A DNA stretch of 64,000 nucleotides, taken from assembly GCA_024449915.1 (NCBI GenBank), contig JAMZAV010000981.1:248001-312000 (forward strand), in the 5' to 3' direction. The notes beneath the pieces are model-generated. The model saw only the letters and a list, made by a program, of their open reading frames with translations, made no database searches and was not told the origin of the DNA. Numbering within the stretch: the first letter of the stretch is position 1; every line of letters begins with the position of its first letter. Both the position numbers and the translations under genes were made by a program. Origin of the DNA: Sweltsa coloradensis (Eukaryota; Arthropoda; Insecta; Plecoptera; Chloroperlidae). Below are positions 44,296-57,661 of the stretch, piece by piece.

Positions 44296-44844
44296 GGGGG
44301 TTAGTACAATAGCGCAGCGTGGTGAGTAAAAGTCGCAGTGAACAAGCCAATTAATTATGCGTTCATCCACCAGAACCGATTTTCAGAAGGGAAATGATGA
44401 TGAAAATGATTAGTTTATTATTAAAGGTACTTTTTAGGTACCATTGATAGATTCAATTCAACTCCATTTCAGATGTTAAAACAATATCTGCATGAACCGA
44501 GTTTTGAACTCAGGACTTTCTCATTGTTAGTAGGAATGCACCCAATAAACAAAGATCCAAACAATGTGATCTGGCGTAGAATGTATGTACCACAGTTTCG
44601 TTTCTTGTTTCCCACCTAGTTGTGCACTAAAGTACCTGACACTTAACCAGTAGGTTTTCACAAAATGTAATACTGTATATCTTTCATGGAAGTCCATAAA
44701 TAAGTGGCAAATTAACTTCATCAACATAACTTAGTCAACATTGTGTAAATGGAATGCAAAGCAATTAGATCTAGGTATATACACCTCGTTATGTGCAAAC
44801 ATACATTTTGATCGCGGTCACATCAATCCATGGGGATGAGTAGT

Positions 44845-45416
44845 CAGTGGCGTAGGAACTATTTTTTTAGTGGGGGGTCACACTAAAGTTGACTACGAGG
44901 TTGGGTGGGCAAACCGGGGGCCCCAGCCGCCGGAGGCTTTGTCGACGTAGGCGAGATTTTTTTAAAGGTGCCCTTGATAGGTTGCCTAAAACACGTTTTC
45001 AGGCGAATTATTTTAATTATGAATAAGGGTTACATTTTGAAGCTATAATATTGCATTGAAGATTGATTACCTAAATCGGTCGACAGTCTGCTTGGGAATG
45101 AAAACACTGCTCACAAAATATAATGAATATTAGCGTTGAGTGTCTAGATATTAGTCTAAAAATGGCTATAGTCTAGTCTCGCAAATCACATCTCTTACTA
45201 AATCCACAGTGCTAAATCTTTCTAAAAAATGTTAACAAAAACCTTCCTTTTTGTTTGCAAGCCCGACTGTAGTAAAAATCGTAAAAGTCACCCAACAAGC
45301 TATAAGTAAGCAAATGACACTCATATCTGGCTTGACCCCCTCAGTGGGGGGAAGAGGTGAAGCCAATAAGTGGGGGGGGAGTTTCCCCCCCCATCCCCCC
45401 CGTTCCTACGCCCCTG
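44845..45416. mobile_element. Element L: hAT-type MITE, 572 bp
   Basis: Ends CAGTGGCGTAGGAACTA and, inverted, CAGGGGCGTAGGAACGG, flanked by the perfect 8-bp duplication TGAGTAGT (44837-44844 and 45417-45424). Poly-G and poly-C runs lie just inside the right end. No ORF. Confidence 0.9.
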
Positions 45417-45424
45417 TGAGTAGT

Positions 45425-47299
45425 CACTGTGACAATAGTGAAACCGTTCTATAGCCTATAACAATCCACTTATTAAACAACTTGATATTATACTTGATTG
45501 AGCTTCAGTTCGACTTAGATTTATATCATATTTCTACATTTTGTGAAAATAAATAAACATTCATTCATTGATTGATCGATTTATTCATTCATTCATCTAT
45601 GCATCTCTTCAGACAAATGAACAAAAATTAAGGGCTTATATTTTATAAACCATTTAATAAAATGAAGAAGGCAAAAATGTTGGTAGAAAGTCCTTACAAT
45701 ATACAATTCAAAGCAAAAACCATTAATCTAAAATTTAATCTTATTTGTAGCAGTAGTTTGGCTGATTGAAAAGCTTCACTCAACGGATCTACACTTAATA
45801 TCTTGCCCTTTAGTGCATGCTCAACGTAGAAACGTTGGTATGACTCGTAGCCTAATTCAAGGCTTGTCGTTTATCCTACTAAAACGTTATCGATGTTCAC
45901 TTCCGGATAAAATACGTCGTATGTTCGTCCTGACCCCTGCACCCAGCCAGCATATGAATAGTTCGCCACACAAACATTGCTCGTATTCCCGTTCATGTAC
46001 AGAATTAAAAGATTATATTCATTTTCAATTTCATTTATAAACCTATTCCAAAAAACTTGTTTAAGATAATCAGGCAGTGACATGCATTTATCTATATCGA
46101 TCAATGGTTAGAGACTTTGTCACAGAAGAAGAGAAGTTTGAAATCAAATTTATTAACAAAATAATAATTTAAATATAAACTTTAAATGTCTATTTTCCAA
46201 CTGCATTTACCAATTGAGCCTTCATTTATTTAACGCATATCATATTCAAATTATACAAAACAGATTAACAATGGAGGAAAAATTAATGACCTAAATGCCG
46301 ACAAAATAATGAACTGTAGTTAAACTAAGTTTAAAAAAGTAATATTACAACAATATTGTATAGTTGTACAACAATGTGTATGAAATATTTAAATTTGTAT
46401 GTTAACAATAAAAAATAAATAATTGTATTTAGTTTCTACCTACTCAGTCACAGAAATGATTAAAACATAAAATAGGGGAAAAGAAAAAGGAAAAGGAAAA
46501 AACTGATTTATTGGACAATCCTATACTCAAAACGAATATGAGGTTGGCCAAAAATCAGGAACATGCATGCAAATCGGAGAACTATCAAACTTTCACGGAA
46601 GAAAACCCGAATCTTCATTCTTCTGTTCAAATATTGAAAACCATTTACAGCAAAAAAATCTTGACTAGCACCTATTTTAGTACAAAACGAAATACTTTTA
46701 TGTGCCTGTACACGACTTTTCTTATAACATTACTAAATAAAGAAAATTTAGCTATTTGTTGACCCTATTTTCATTGAAAATTTTAACATAAATTCGTGCT
46801 AAACTTCTTTGCAGACACTATTTCGTATTTTAAAAAAAACTTGTTTGTTTAAGAGTATTCTACATCATATTTATTAATTGCCTGTCTTTTGTCCTTGATC
46901 ACCACTCAGACGCGTGTTGTGTCACAACCAGTGTTTTCTGTTCTGTTGCCAGACCTGACTCATTCTGAACCGAGATGCCGCTCCAGTTACCAACTGAAAG
47001 GATACTGGACTTATATTTAGTGTTTGATTCAGAGGACTCCGATCATGAATAAGAAGTGTCCAAGGTTTACGAGGCGGGAAGAAAAACTGCATTTTCTTCT
47101 ACATTCTACACACAACTTATTTACAATATTCTCAAAACTCACTTAATTCAAAATAAGTGATACAAATCAATAAACCACACAATTTCGCATTATTCCTGAA
47201 CGTAAATTTGTGTCACATTAATGGGTATATTGTTTTAGCTGCGCGTGGAAATTAGAAAATCTTCACCAAATGAATGAATACACGAGACACTGTATGAGT
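45425..47299. other. Gene-poor interval
   Basis: AT-rich DNA with an ATTC/TTCA-rich patch at 45560-45600 and a purine-rich patch at 46470-46500. No gene recognised. Confidence 0.4.
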
Positions 47300-49375
47300 T
47301 GACATCACACTCAATTGCAGCCACAACATAGATCTTGGCCACTTTTATTAAGGCTCATAAATTGATTTTTCCATAACCTTTTAACAACTAATAATAGCCC
47401 TTCTTGAAAACCCTCTTTCAGAAATCAACAACATGGTTATTTTATGATCTATCCATAAATGCTTTCCGTTGTTAAAGTTACAACATGCTCGATATTAGGC
47501 GTTGCACACTCAATGGCAGCTATGGCATCTATGATCTTGGACATACCAAGCCTCTCGTATGCTTGCCGAATTGACTTTTCATTAACCTTTCATCAACTAA
47601 TAATGGCCCTTGTTGAAAACCGTATCACTGTTGTTAAATTAACTAGGAAAACGCTTAAGTCCCGCCGCGTTGTTGGATGTATTGAGCTGCCATGTGTTAT
47701 GCGGATTTTCTGTTGTTCTGTGAAAAAATCATTACTAATTTAAGATTTTTTAAATTAAATTTAAAAAATTTAAAAAAAAAATTAACTTAAATTTTTAAAT
47801 TTTTTTAATTGAATCGAAATTTTTAAAAAAGGGAAAAAATCGTAAATATTGAAATTTCACAAGAAATAATTATTTGATTGCGCACAAATTAACACGAATT
47901 ATTAATTCATAAAAAATTTAGGTTCTGTGAAAAAATAATTACAAGTAGAATAAAGCTGTAGGTGTTATAAGTCAAAGAATTGTTTTAAAAAAGAAAAAAA
48001 ACGTAAAAATTGTGATTTTCATGAGAAATATTTTTTTGATTTCGCTCAAATTCAAATAAATTTACAAACTTAAGGTTCTGTGAAAAAAATCATTACAATC
48101 GGATAAAGCATGTCGGTGTTATAAGTCAAAGAAATGTTTTAAAAATCCTTAAAAATCGTAAAATTGGATTTTAAGAGAAAAATTTTCGATTGCGCTCAAA
48201 AACGTGGCAGTTTTTGGTTCAGAGATTTCGAAGGCCTCCAAAAAAATTATTGCAATGTATCGTTTAGCGGAATCGGCTAAAACACACAAATACAAAAAAA
48301 ACATGATTTTTTTCTCCAGTGATGAAGGGAATCTCGCTTCGCTCGCTCGCTCGCTTCGTCATCAACAACATGTTTATTTATGATCTTCCACCAGTTACGG
48401 AAATGCTTCAGTTAATTAACAATACATCATGCACTTAAGCTATCGTTAATGGGCTTTTGCACACTCAATGACAGCTATGCATCTATGATCTTGGCATACC
48501 AAGCTCTTGAATGGTGCCAAATTGACTTTTCATTAATCTTTCATCAACTAATAATGGCCCTTATTGAAAACCGTATCACTGTTGTTAAATTAACAACATG
48601 ATTATTTATGATCTTCCACTCAGTTACGAGAAATGCTTTTCATTGTTAATTAACATTACATCATGCACCTTAAGCTATCGGTAATAGGCGTTGCACACTC
48701 AATGACAGCTATGGCATCTATGATCTTGGCATACCAAGCCTCTTGTATGGTTGCCAAATTGATTTTTCCTTAACCTTTCATCAACATATAATGGCCCTTC
48801 TTAAAAACCGTATCACTGTTGTTAAATTAACAACATGATTATTTATGATCCTTCCACTCAGTTACGAGAAATGCTTTTCATTGTTAATTAACATTACATC
48901 ATGCACCTTAAGCTATCGGTAATAGGCGTTGCACACTCAATGACAGCTATGGCATCTATGATCTTCTTGGCATACCAAGCCTCTTGTATGGTTGCCAAAT
49001 TGATTTTTCCTTAACCTTTCATCAACATATAATGGCCCTTTTGAAAACCGTATCCCTGTTGTTAAATAAACAACATGATTATTTATGATCCTTCCACTCA
49101 GTTACGAGAAATACTTTTCATTGTTAACATAACAGCATGCACCTTAAGCTATCGGTAATAGGCGTTGCACAGTGCACACTCAATGGCAGCTATGGCATCT
49201 ATGATCTTGGCATACCAATCCTCGTATAGAGGTTGCCAAATTGATTTCCCCTTTGACTTTTGTCAACTAATGATGGCCCTCGTTGAAAACCCTCTCACAT
49301 TTGTTTAATTAACAGCGTGGTTATTTATGATCTATGCTTCACTCAGTTACGAAAAATGATTTTCATTGATAATAA
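47300..49375. repeat. Tandem array of a roughly 240-bp unit
   Basis: CAACATGATTATTTATGATC recurs at 48594, 48831 and 49071, with variants at 47429, 48366 and 49311, giving periods of 228-240 bp. Each unit has GCACACTCAATGACAGCTATGG-type and AATGGCCCTT words. Outer units (47300-47640 and after 49300) are more diverged. F5 splits one unit. Confidence 0.9.
47643..48364 (-). mobile_element. F5: Helentron-like element inside the tandem array
   Basis: On the minus strand it runs from TTGATGACGAAGCGAGCGAG (48365) to GCGTTTTCCTAG (47643). The interrupted unit reads GTTAAATTAA at the left and CAACATG at the right; intact units read GTTAAATTAACAACATG. So F5 entered between two T residues without a target duplication. 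It contains two to three copies of a core repeat with TTTTTTCACAGAACC. Confidence 0.8.
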
Positions 49376-50526
49376 CTATAGTGGATACAAATCAAGGGGG
49401 ATATTGTTTAGTTCTTGGTCATGTTATGATTTGAAAAGCCTCGGGATAATTCTTAATGTATTACACTTCCGAACGCACACAACTAAATAAATCTCTGTGT
49501 GTGATGTCACAAATGTACGAAAATTTGCAAAGTTTTGATGCAAACGCAAATGTAGAGCTACGTAAAAAAGGCACAACGAAAATAATTAAATATTCGCATT
49601 AATTATTGTAAAACAAGATCTAAAGATAAACGATCTAATATGTTAGTTCGTTCTGAATAGTTTTCAATTTGTTGTAAAGATTATCCAGGTATGTTATTGT
49701 TAATGTTGGTATCAGGTTTCCATATACTAAATATGGAGTTACGAAAAACTTACTCCCTGCAGGAATAAATTAATGGAAATGTCAAATGCAATTAAAAATC
49801 CCCAAAAATTCCAAAAATCTTGGAAAAATGCTGAATTTTAATTGCATTCATTAAAAAATCTAATCTAGACGAATAAAATTGCGTAGTGAAAGGTTAAGTT
49901 TTCTAGTTCGAAAGAATTTTTCACGTTGATATAGATAACTAAACAGTACTGAACATATATCAAGGACGCTAAACAAATGAACAAATCACGTGGTTTTGTA
50001 AGTGCTAGATGATGTATGAAATATTTAAATAAAACAATATTATACAATCGATGGTAATGTGGTAACAATAGGCCTGATTCCGCATTACTAAAAAAAGAGA
50101 CCTCACGATGAAAACATAGAACAACCTTGTACCATGGAATCTTTATTTAAAAAAAAAACGCATATAGATGATTGTCTTGACACTTTTTGTATGTTTTTTT
50201 TATAGCGTTGTCGAGATAAGGAAACACATTAGTTTCGCTTGGTTGTAGTGTAAGTCTAGCCTTGGTTCAAGCAATTCCTCCACCTTACTGAACAAGGTAC
50301 TGAGCGGTGAACGAAAGCCGAGTGTCACTCCTAGAACTCGTCCACCACCTACACCTAGCACGAGGAAGGAGAAAACGGTTACCCTCCCACTCAATGTCTG
50401 ACATTAATATACTATTAACGCTAGGCGAAAGAGAGCAAAGACGCGTTCTATATTTACCTGTCAATTGCTCATACCGTGTTGACGAGGCGAGCAGAAGGAG
50501 TAACTATAATAAATAATACATTTTTG
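49376..50526. other. Gene-poor interval
   Basis: AT-rich, with short frames on both strands and no recognised gene. Confidence 0.4.
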
Positions 50527-50755
50527 TCCGGTGTGACCGACCCTCTTCAGGTGACTAACTAGGTATATTGCGGATAGGACAATTGTGAAAGGATGTCCGA
50601 GGGCTATTTAAGAGGACTCAATCCCTTGCATTCGCATTAACGACTGAGGAAAACCTCAGAAAAACCTTCAGTCATGATTGCCTGTCTCGACAGGATTCGA
50701 ACTCGGGACCTCCCGAATCAGAGTCGAGCGCTTAGCGTTCGAGCCAACATTGTCG
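50527..50755 (-). repeat. SINE family S1, copy 2
   Basis: On the minus strand a tRNA-like head (GTTGGCTCGAACGCTAAGCG, then GTCCCGAGTTCGAATCCTG) is followed by a body with TTCAGTC, GCATTCGCATTAACGACTG (plus-strand reading) and ACTAGGTATATTGC. Open frames reading STGFELGTSRIRVERLAFEP are its antisense. Confidence 0.8.
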
Positions 50756-50877
50756 GTAGTAGTAATAGTTGGTGTTTGTTGCTTGCTTCACGGCGAAAAT
50801 GTTTATATGTTTGATATCCAACACGATCAATGGTCAATTCACAATGTTGAGGATAATAAATAAGGTTGCAAAAACAT

Positions 50878-50955
50878 GATGCAAACGGGATTCGAACCCA
50901 CGTTCCATGATAATATAATGATAAACGGGCTTGCGCTCCAAACGTTGGATCAACA
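50878..50955 (-). repeat. tRNA-like sequence
   Basis: The minus strand has a box A-like GATCCAACGTTTGGAGCGC and a box B GTGGGTTCGAATCCCGT. The middle is AT-rich and does not fold as a standard tRNA, so it is probably a SINE head or pseudo-tRNA. It directly follows S1 copy 2. Confidence 0.45.
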
Positions 50956-50989
50956 TGAAACACAACAGCTAATGTTAAAGAGATCGAAA

Positions 50990-51945
50990 ATCAGTGAGTG
51001 TATGTGGGGGGGGGGGGGAGTATCCCCCCCTCATTTTAGCGTTTAATGTATTACTTATGTTTGGAAAAGTATATACCGTATCTGTGGTATGCTGGGAGCC
51101 TCTGCAGAGTAAGTTAATGCCTTCCGATCAGGTAAAAGCACTCCTAGACCCCGACCGAGACAGACCGGCCTAAATAATCGCTGTCGGGCAAACAATTTCC
51201 GCATTTTATAAAAAATATCAATTAAGATTCGTATTACGTAATCAGCGGTCGCCAATATGGATCGTAATTAGAGAAAGAAACAACACTGAAGAATGCGAGC
51301 GTGATTCGTGGTCGTTTCTTGAGCTTCGCATGTCCAGAAGTGAATTTTAAGGACATTTAGACAATCATTTATTTGACCTCAACGAATAATTGTGTCGATT
51401 ACGAAATAGATTCCCTTATCACTTACGTGTCAATCATGGCACTTCCCAACTTTCACCACTGTGCGTGAGAACGTCCCCTCCGTAGTCGGTGCCCCCCCCC
51501 CCCTTCATTTTAACGGCAAGGAATTAGTTCTATTTTTTATGTGAAAAAGTTAATTGTTTTATAGACGAAATGTAACACAGTAATCGAGATTGTACGGTAC
51601 TTAAAAAGATGGTATAAATGGAAAGAAATTATGAGATAAAATAGTTTTGGGGATACCAAGGTCTTGGTGAATTGGGCGTCGAGGAGGATGGCGAAACTTT
51701 TAGTTCAAACTTGCAATAATCTAATCCTGGATAAACATATAATATTATAAAAACGGATAATTTTGAGCAATGCTAACAGCATAGACTTGCACTAATTTTA
51801 TGTCGCATACCACACTCAAATTCTGGTTGTTGTAACTGGTTGGGTTGACAATAAATTTAATATAGATATTTTTAACTCTATAATTTCACGTGCACACATT
51901 TCAAGATCAATTATTCGTTTTAGCCAATCACTAAAATTACGATAT
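50990..51945. other. Gene-poor interval with G and C runs
   Basis: A run of about 13 G at 51006-51019 and C runs near 51027 and 51493. No gene recognised; the 66-codon frame at 51055-51255 has no known motif. Confidence 0.4.
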
Positions 51946-52632
51946 TTAGATGAGCGAAGCGAAGACTTCAATTTCACTGACCCCCCAAAAATATTTGCTA
52001 GTGTTTTTTTTTCTGTCTGTTTGTTTGCGCTCTACTGGGCAAATGGCATATTCGATCTTGATGAAAATTTAAGGGGATCTTCGAAATCTCTGAACTTCGA
52101 CTTGCCACGTTTTTGGGTACAATCGGTCAAATATTTCTTATGATTATCGTACTTTTACGATTTTTTTCGATTTTTAGTTAGATATTTTCGTGATATTTGG
52201 CAAACAGCTACTCCGATCTTGATGGAACTTTATGGGTGGGAACGTTTAAAATCGCTGAAATAAGTTATGATTTTAGAGACATTCAAAGAAATATTTCTCA
52301 TATAAATCGTACTTTTACGATTTTCCCCCGGTTTTAATACGATATTTTCGTGATATTTGGGCCGATTCTGACCAAACGGTTGGGGCTTCAACGTTCATAT
52401 TTTACATTGACATAAGGATTATGGTGATGTAGTGCCTTTTGAAAGAAAAAGTTGAAAAAGTTGTTCAAAATTCATAGAAATAAAGGTTTTTATAAAAGCC
52501 TTTTACAGGTGTATAATTAACCTGTAATATCAAGTAAAGACAGAAAAAGTAATGAGATCCAACTTAAAACGTAATCATTAAAAAAGCTCATCCATCAACG
52601 CGACTGGAAAAAGCGTTCGCGAAGAGGCCTAG
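51946..52632 (+). mobile_element. F6: Helentron-like element
   Basis: Begins TTAGATGAGCGAAGCGAAGA, contains two copies of a core repeat (GGCAAATGGCATATTCGATC and GGCAAACAGCTACTCCGATC), then AGCTCATCCATCAACGCGAC and a terminal CCTAG at 52628-52632. It is closest to F4. Confidence 0.75.
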
Positions 52633-52729
52633 TTTTAAATAATATACCTAAGCTGTTTGTGTTTGTGACTCTATTAGTAAATAATTTCCATTGCTCAACT
52701 GAGTGCCATATAGTTAAGTGTATTGCGCA

Positions 52730-53070
52730 ACGTTATAGGATCGTCTCGAACGATCGAATTCAAATTAATCAACGACAAGTGGACTGCTCACCTTTCGGCG
52801 ATCATTGGTCCGATCTGTCAGTGGCGTGTGGAAGGTCCGCGGAGTGGATGACACAGTGTTGCACAGGTCGCACAAGGGTTACGAGAGAAGGTACACGGGA
52901 GTGACTTCAGGAAACAACGAGGCGTCGAGCGCCCAGACTAGAACGAAGTCATTGCCTTGCCTGCTCTGCTCTCATTACTGCTGTTTGCGCTATCTTCTGT
53001 GAGGCGCTTGAAGTAGGTACGGTGGCTCGCGCGGGCACTAGGCCAGGCGCGGTTCCATGCCACATTTGCG
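52730..53070. promoter_or_regulatory. CpG-dense patch
   Basis: CpG and GC content rise sharply relative to the surrounding AT-rich DNA, with words such as CGCGCGGGC-like and GGCGTCGAGCGCC. It could be a promoter or first exon of a gene outside or poorly visible in the window. Short frames here show no family. Confidence 0.25.
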
Positions 53071-56000
53071 TAGTTTATTTTTTTAATGAATGTTTTACAA
53101 AATGTGTACACAATATTGTTTGTGTCTATTCACTTACGAACTCATTAGCAATGGAAGGAAGATCACAATAATTTGTTTATCTTGTTGCAATAACGTTATA
53201 CGATTTAATTGATATTGCTGACCAAGACGTGAACATTTGTGTCTGAAATTGATTTAACTCTCAATATATATTTTTGGGAAACCACACTTAAAATTTCATA
53301 CGACCTCATAAAATATATTCAAACACTAACTCGAAAATTTACAAGATTGAACATTTCATATGTACTCCGATTCCCAAATCTCCCAAAATCGATTAAAAAT
53401 CATGGCTCAAAAAGTGCAGAGGCAATGCATGTACAAATGCTAGGAAAAGTGTTGTTGGGTACCACGATGTCAGGAAATGCTTGCGCAAGATTGTGCCTAA
53501 TGAAACTTTATGAGCAACTCACACCTTTAGTCAACGAAGCATCTTCGCGAGGTTAATGACCATATTTTTGTTGCCAACGTGCTTATTCTATAAACACATG
53601 CACGTTGATGCTGCACTGCAAGTCACTGTTAAGGATTTGACATTTATTCCCTACTAACTAAAACAAATCATGGTTTGCACATACGCGAGAAATATATGCA
53701 ATTGTTTTAGGGAATATTGTTTTCCATTTTGTTTCCCCATTTTACTAATTGTATTTGAGTTGCGACATTACATTAATTGTTTTGTATAATAATTGAAACA
53801 AAAACTTGTTTTTTTTCATTTAAACCAATGTTTTCACTATCAAGTTTGATTTAATGTCCAGTTAGCATGTTGCGTCAGGTTTTCATTAGTATTTTGTGCA
53901 CCACTATGGATAAAACTACCACACCCTACCTACCACACTTTGAGCAAATATACACACTTAAAAAATTGCACTTTCTTTTCGGACACAGTGGCTGCCGGAA
54001 ACAACAAGAGAGCAATCGGAAATTATATTTTTGTTTTTATGTGTTTAAACTTCATTGTAGGACCGGGAAATCTGGAACCCGCTGGTTCAAGGATCTAGTA
54101 TTTTCTGTAAATTTTGAATGAAATCTAAACCAGATCGTAAAATTGTATTTAGTATATTGTAGTAGTATGGATGCTAAATTTTATAAAATGCAATTTGTTT
54201 GGTTCTGTTTTAAATGGCATAGTGAATCTGTTTCTTGTAAGTTTACGCATTGATTAATTAATGGTTAACGTTAACGTATTTTATCTTAAATTAATCAACA
54301 CTTATCTGTTGCATGTCTGTCAAGATTCATTTTAGTCGGTTCATTTGTGATAACGATGACAATGACATTCGCTTTTGTTAGCTATCCACAATCATGACTG
54401 ATAAGGTTATTTCCTGTTGTTTTATCAAGTGAGAATCGCTTACATCGGGTTTCTTAAATTAAAAATTGATTTAAGTCGTTGTCAATCACTACAAGACACA
54501 TGCAAGTGTTCTCGCACACATGCAATTTACGCGCACACATACACGCGCATCTTTTTAAACGCACTTGTACACCAACTGACCCGAGTAATCGCGTCTTCAC
54601 ACAATTGTTATGTAATGTGTAATGAGTAGCTTAAAACAGCGATCAAATATTTATCTTGAGCAAACATTATGATTGCCGTAAGAGTGTTTACAGAAGTGAT
54701 GCTTATTTGTGTTTAGTTATTAGACTTAGCAAATGTAATTTGTTTATGTCAGTTCTCCTTTTTACGATGAAGTTCAAGGACTTTGGTTTTTGCACACCCC
54801 TCAGAACTCTGTACGACATATTTATTTATCATAAAACGTAAACAGTGTCTCGTGAATGTTTTGAATGGAGTGATTTTGAACCTCATTCGATCTGATTTTA
54901 AACAAGTAATATTCAACACTTTCACTTCTATGCTCAGATTTATCCACAAATTACGTAATATGTTATAGGGGCCGTTGTCTACCGGCTAATGATTTCGGAA
55001 TTATTGAGCTAAACAGGCTTTCACTCTCACCATGCAACTGACCTAGCCCAACAATGTTTCACAACGCAATGTGAGGAGCCGCGCGTCTGCATCAGCTATC
55101 CAGGTCTAGAATGGAGTCACAAGGGATGCCCATTCATACACACTCTTGTTGAACGCGAACTCTTGACATTTTGTTTTGTTGTTGGTCTAGACAACAGCTG
55201 CGTAATGACAGGTTACTTCATGGCGGTGGGGCTGAAGGGAAAGTTGAACCCACAGTCCCAAAAACAACTAACTTCGTGAAAATACATATTATTAGGTAAA
55301 CATAGGCTACACACGTAACCATTAAAAAGTTCATCCTAGAGCATAATCTGTGATATGGCTGATAGCACACACTCGATTCTGTGGGAAATATTAAAAGCAC
55401 AATTACCTTAAAAAATGGGAAATCAATTTAGTGCACCCAACCCTCATTTCCCAAAGATGAAATGAGTGCTAAGATTGTGAAGACGCAGAATGATGCGGCG
55501 TTTCTTTGCAAAATTAAACCATTTATTTGTGTTTGGGTAACACAACATTTGATATTTTTCATAACTTAACGTATATTGCAATTGACAGGAATTCAAAATT
55601 TAAGTTAAGATAAGTTTTATATCACCCTTCAAATCACTTAAGACAATCCTTCACATGCTTTTAGATTCACTACGTAACCTGCATAGTTAGTCCATAGTCA
55701 GGTATTTTGAGATAGGGTGTACATTAATTTGATCGTTTGTGCAAGCGCAAGCGGTAATTATTATTGTTGTGCAAATGTGTAGAAAAAATCGAAATTTGTG
55801 ACGGTTTTCGTTAAGCTGTCATAATAACAAAAATGCCTTATAAATACATTTTAATTACATATACATTGTAATTTGTTATAAAAAATGTGATGCCAGCTTT
55901 CAGGGTGGTGTTTTGCTAAAATAAACCATATACGTTTAGATATTGTTTGTATTTTAAACGAATGAATAATAGTGCAAATTATTATGTGTAAGAAAATTAT

Positions 56001-57540
56001 GACCTAGTGAAGGTTTCCTCTATTGCTTTTTTTATTAAGACACCGCAGTATATAGACCATTTTGCGAAACTAAAGGTCCGATATTATAACTTTACCTTAA
56101 TATGCAGTATAATTAGTTCATGACATTGTCATAAACGAGTGCCAACCAAACAGCTTATTAAAGTAATATGCATTTTTTGTGTACATCGGTCCTCAATTCG
56201 TGGTCTACAATCCTGTAAAATGTTACGCAGGATATTTGGAAAGAAACCAAACGTTGCACCATAAAACAAGTTATGTGGTATTTATTATTTAATTTTACAT
56301 GCCTTAAGCTGTTGCAACTCTTGTTACTTTGTTTTGAGCGCTTAATGCTACGAAGGCCTAACAATTTGATATTGAACACACGAAGTTGTACTTTAAATAT
56401 ATTATCTTTGCAATTTTGTAATTATTTTACAATTCAAATCATTTAGCAGCAAATTATTTCACTATTGATTTTTGTGAAAATGTGTCTTTAAAACCACTTA
56501 TTTACTTTAAAAAAAAGAATGAATACAATACAGTTTACGCACAAATACGAATAAATGCTTATTACTAACTCAACATTAATAATAATTTACTTACTTTATA
56601 GCGCCTTATTTGCACTTGCTAGGTCAAGAATGCAGTGATATGTGGTGTTAACAAATTGTTGTTGCGTGTGTGCGTGTTGTGACAATAGTCTTCGCGAGAC
56701 ATGAATAAACAGATTTATTGTTATTGATATCAGCTAGTTACAGTTTTTAAAACTGTATTAATCTTTGCGAAGGTAATAAAATGTTTCTCTCCTACAATAA
56801 GCTCTTGTATCGCATGCGTTATCAACAATACGTGTAAGATGTATAGGACACTTGTGATTGTGTGATAAATACACGTTTTATTATAATGTTATAATGTTTA
56901 GTAACAAATGCGTTTTGGAAACGTTCCAATTTATATTTTACAATGTATTCAAGTAGAGTAGTAAGTAGTATTCAAGATTATGACACATAGTTATTTTACA
57001 TCTACACTCTCGTTTAATATTTGTTTTAAACGTTCTTTCAAAAGTATTGTGATAGTGTTTATTTGTCAGTATAAATTGTTACACAATGTACAATTTCTGA
57101 TTCTTGATTGCTTCATAGCATTAAGTTGGGGGATAAAGGTAAAGAACAATAATTGCAATTGTCCATTCCCGGTATTCAAATTCACGTCTTTTGATTCCAC
57201 TGCTCTTTGGACCTAATTAAACAATATATCAGACACCGCAGACGACTTTTATTAACTTTGAGAAATGAGTTCAAGGTTTAATGAAATATTGTAACTGGTG
57301 AAAATCGCAGGAGGCTGAAAGATGCTGCAAGCTCCGGCTTTCGTCACAACTACCATCACGATGTGAGAAGTGATTCGGACCAATCTGTATTTGTATCGGT
57401 CACACATTGCACACACTGTTTCCTTTGCAGAGATGAAAATCTTGCCATACTTGTTGTGTATAGGAAACTAGCGTTCAAAGCAGACTTGTACAAATTTCAA
57501 ACATTAAATTAAATTTAGTTGTTTTCACCGAAACTGTGAA
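53071..57540. other. Long gene-poor interval
   Basis: AT-rich, with no recognised gene or repeat family. The longest frame, 105 codons at 53239-53556, has no motif I know. Confidence 0.4.
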
Positions 57541-57544
57541 CACA

Positions 57545-57551
57545 AGAAAAA

Positions 57552-57598
<47 letters not shown>
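57545..57598. repeat. (GAAA)n microsatellite
   Basis: About 13 units of GAAA, followed at 57608-57660 by an imperfect GTGTGAAGGT-type repeat. Confidence 0.95.
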
Positions 57599-57661
57599 TT
57601 TTTAGAAAGGTGTAAATGTGTGTGAAAGTGTGAAGGTGTGAAGGTGTAAGATGTGAATGTG

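Noticed and set aside
46975..47052. Short ORF MPLQLPTERILDLYLVFDSE with an acidic end, considered as a piggyBac-type N-terminus
   Set aside because: Only 25 codons, no downstream transposase core and no TTAA-flanked inverted repeats found.
47300..49375. CRISPR-like array
   Set aside because: The repeat unit is about 240 bp with no short repeat/unique spacer pattern, in a eukaryotic context.
50678..50863. Similar peptides with GTSRIRV...FEPTLS in frames at 50.7 and 59.6 kb
   Set aside because: They are antisense translations of the S1 SINE head, not a protein family.
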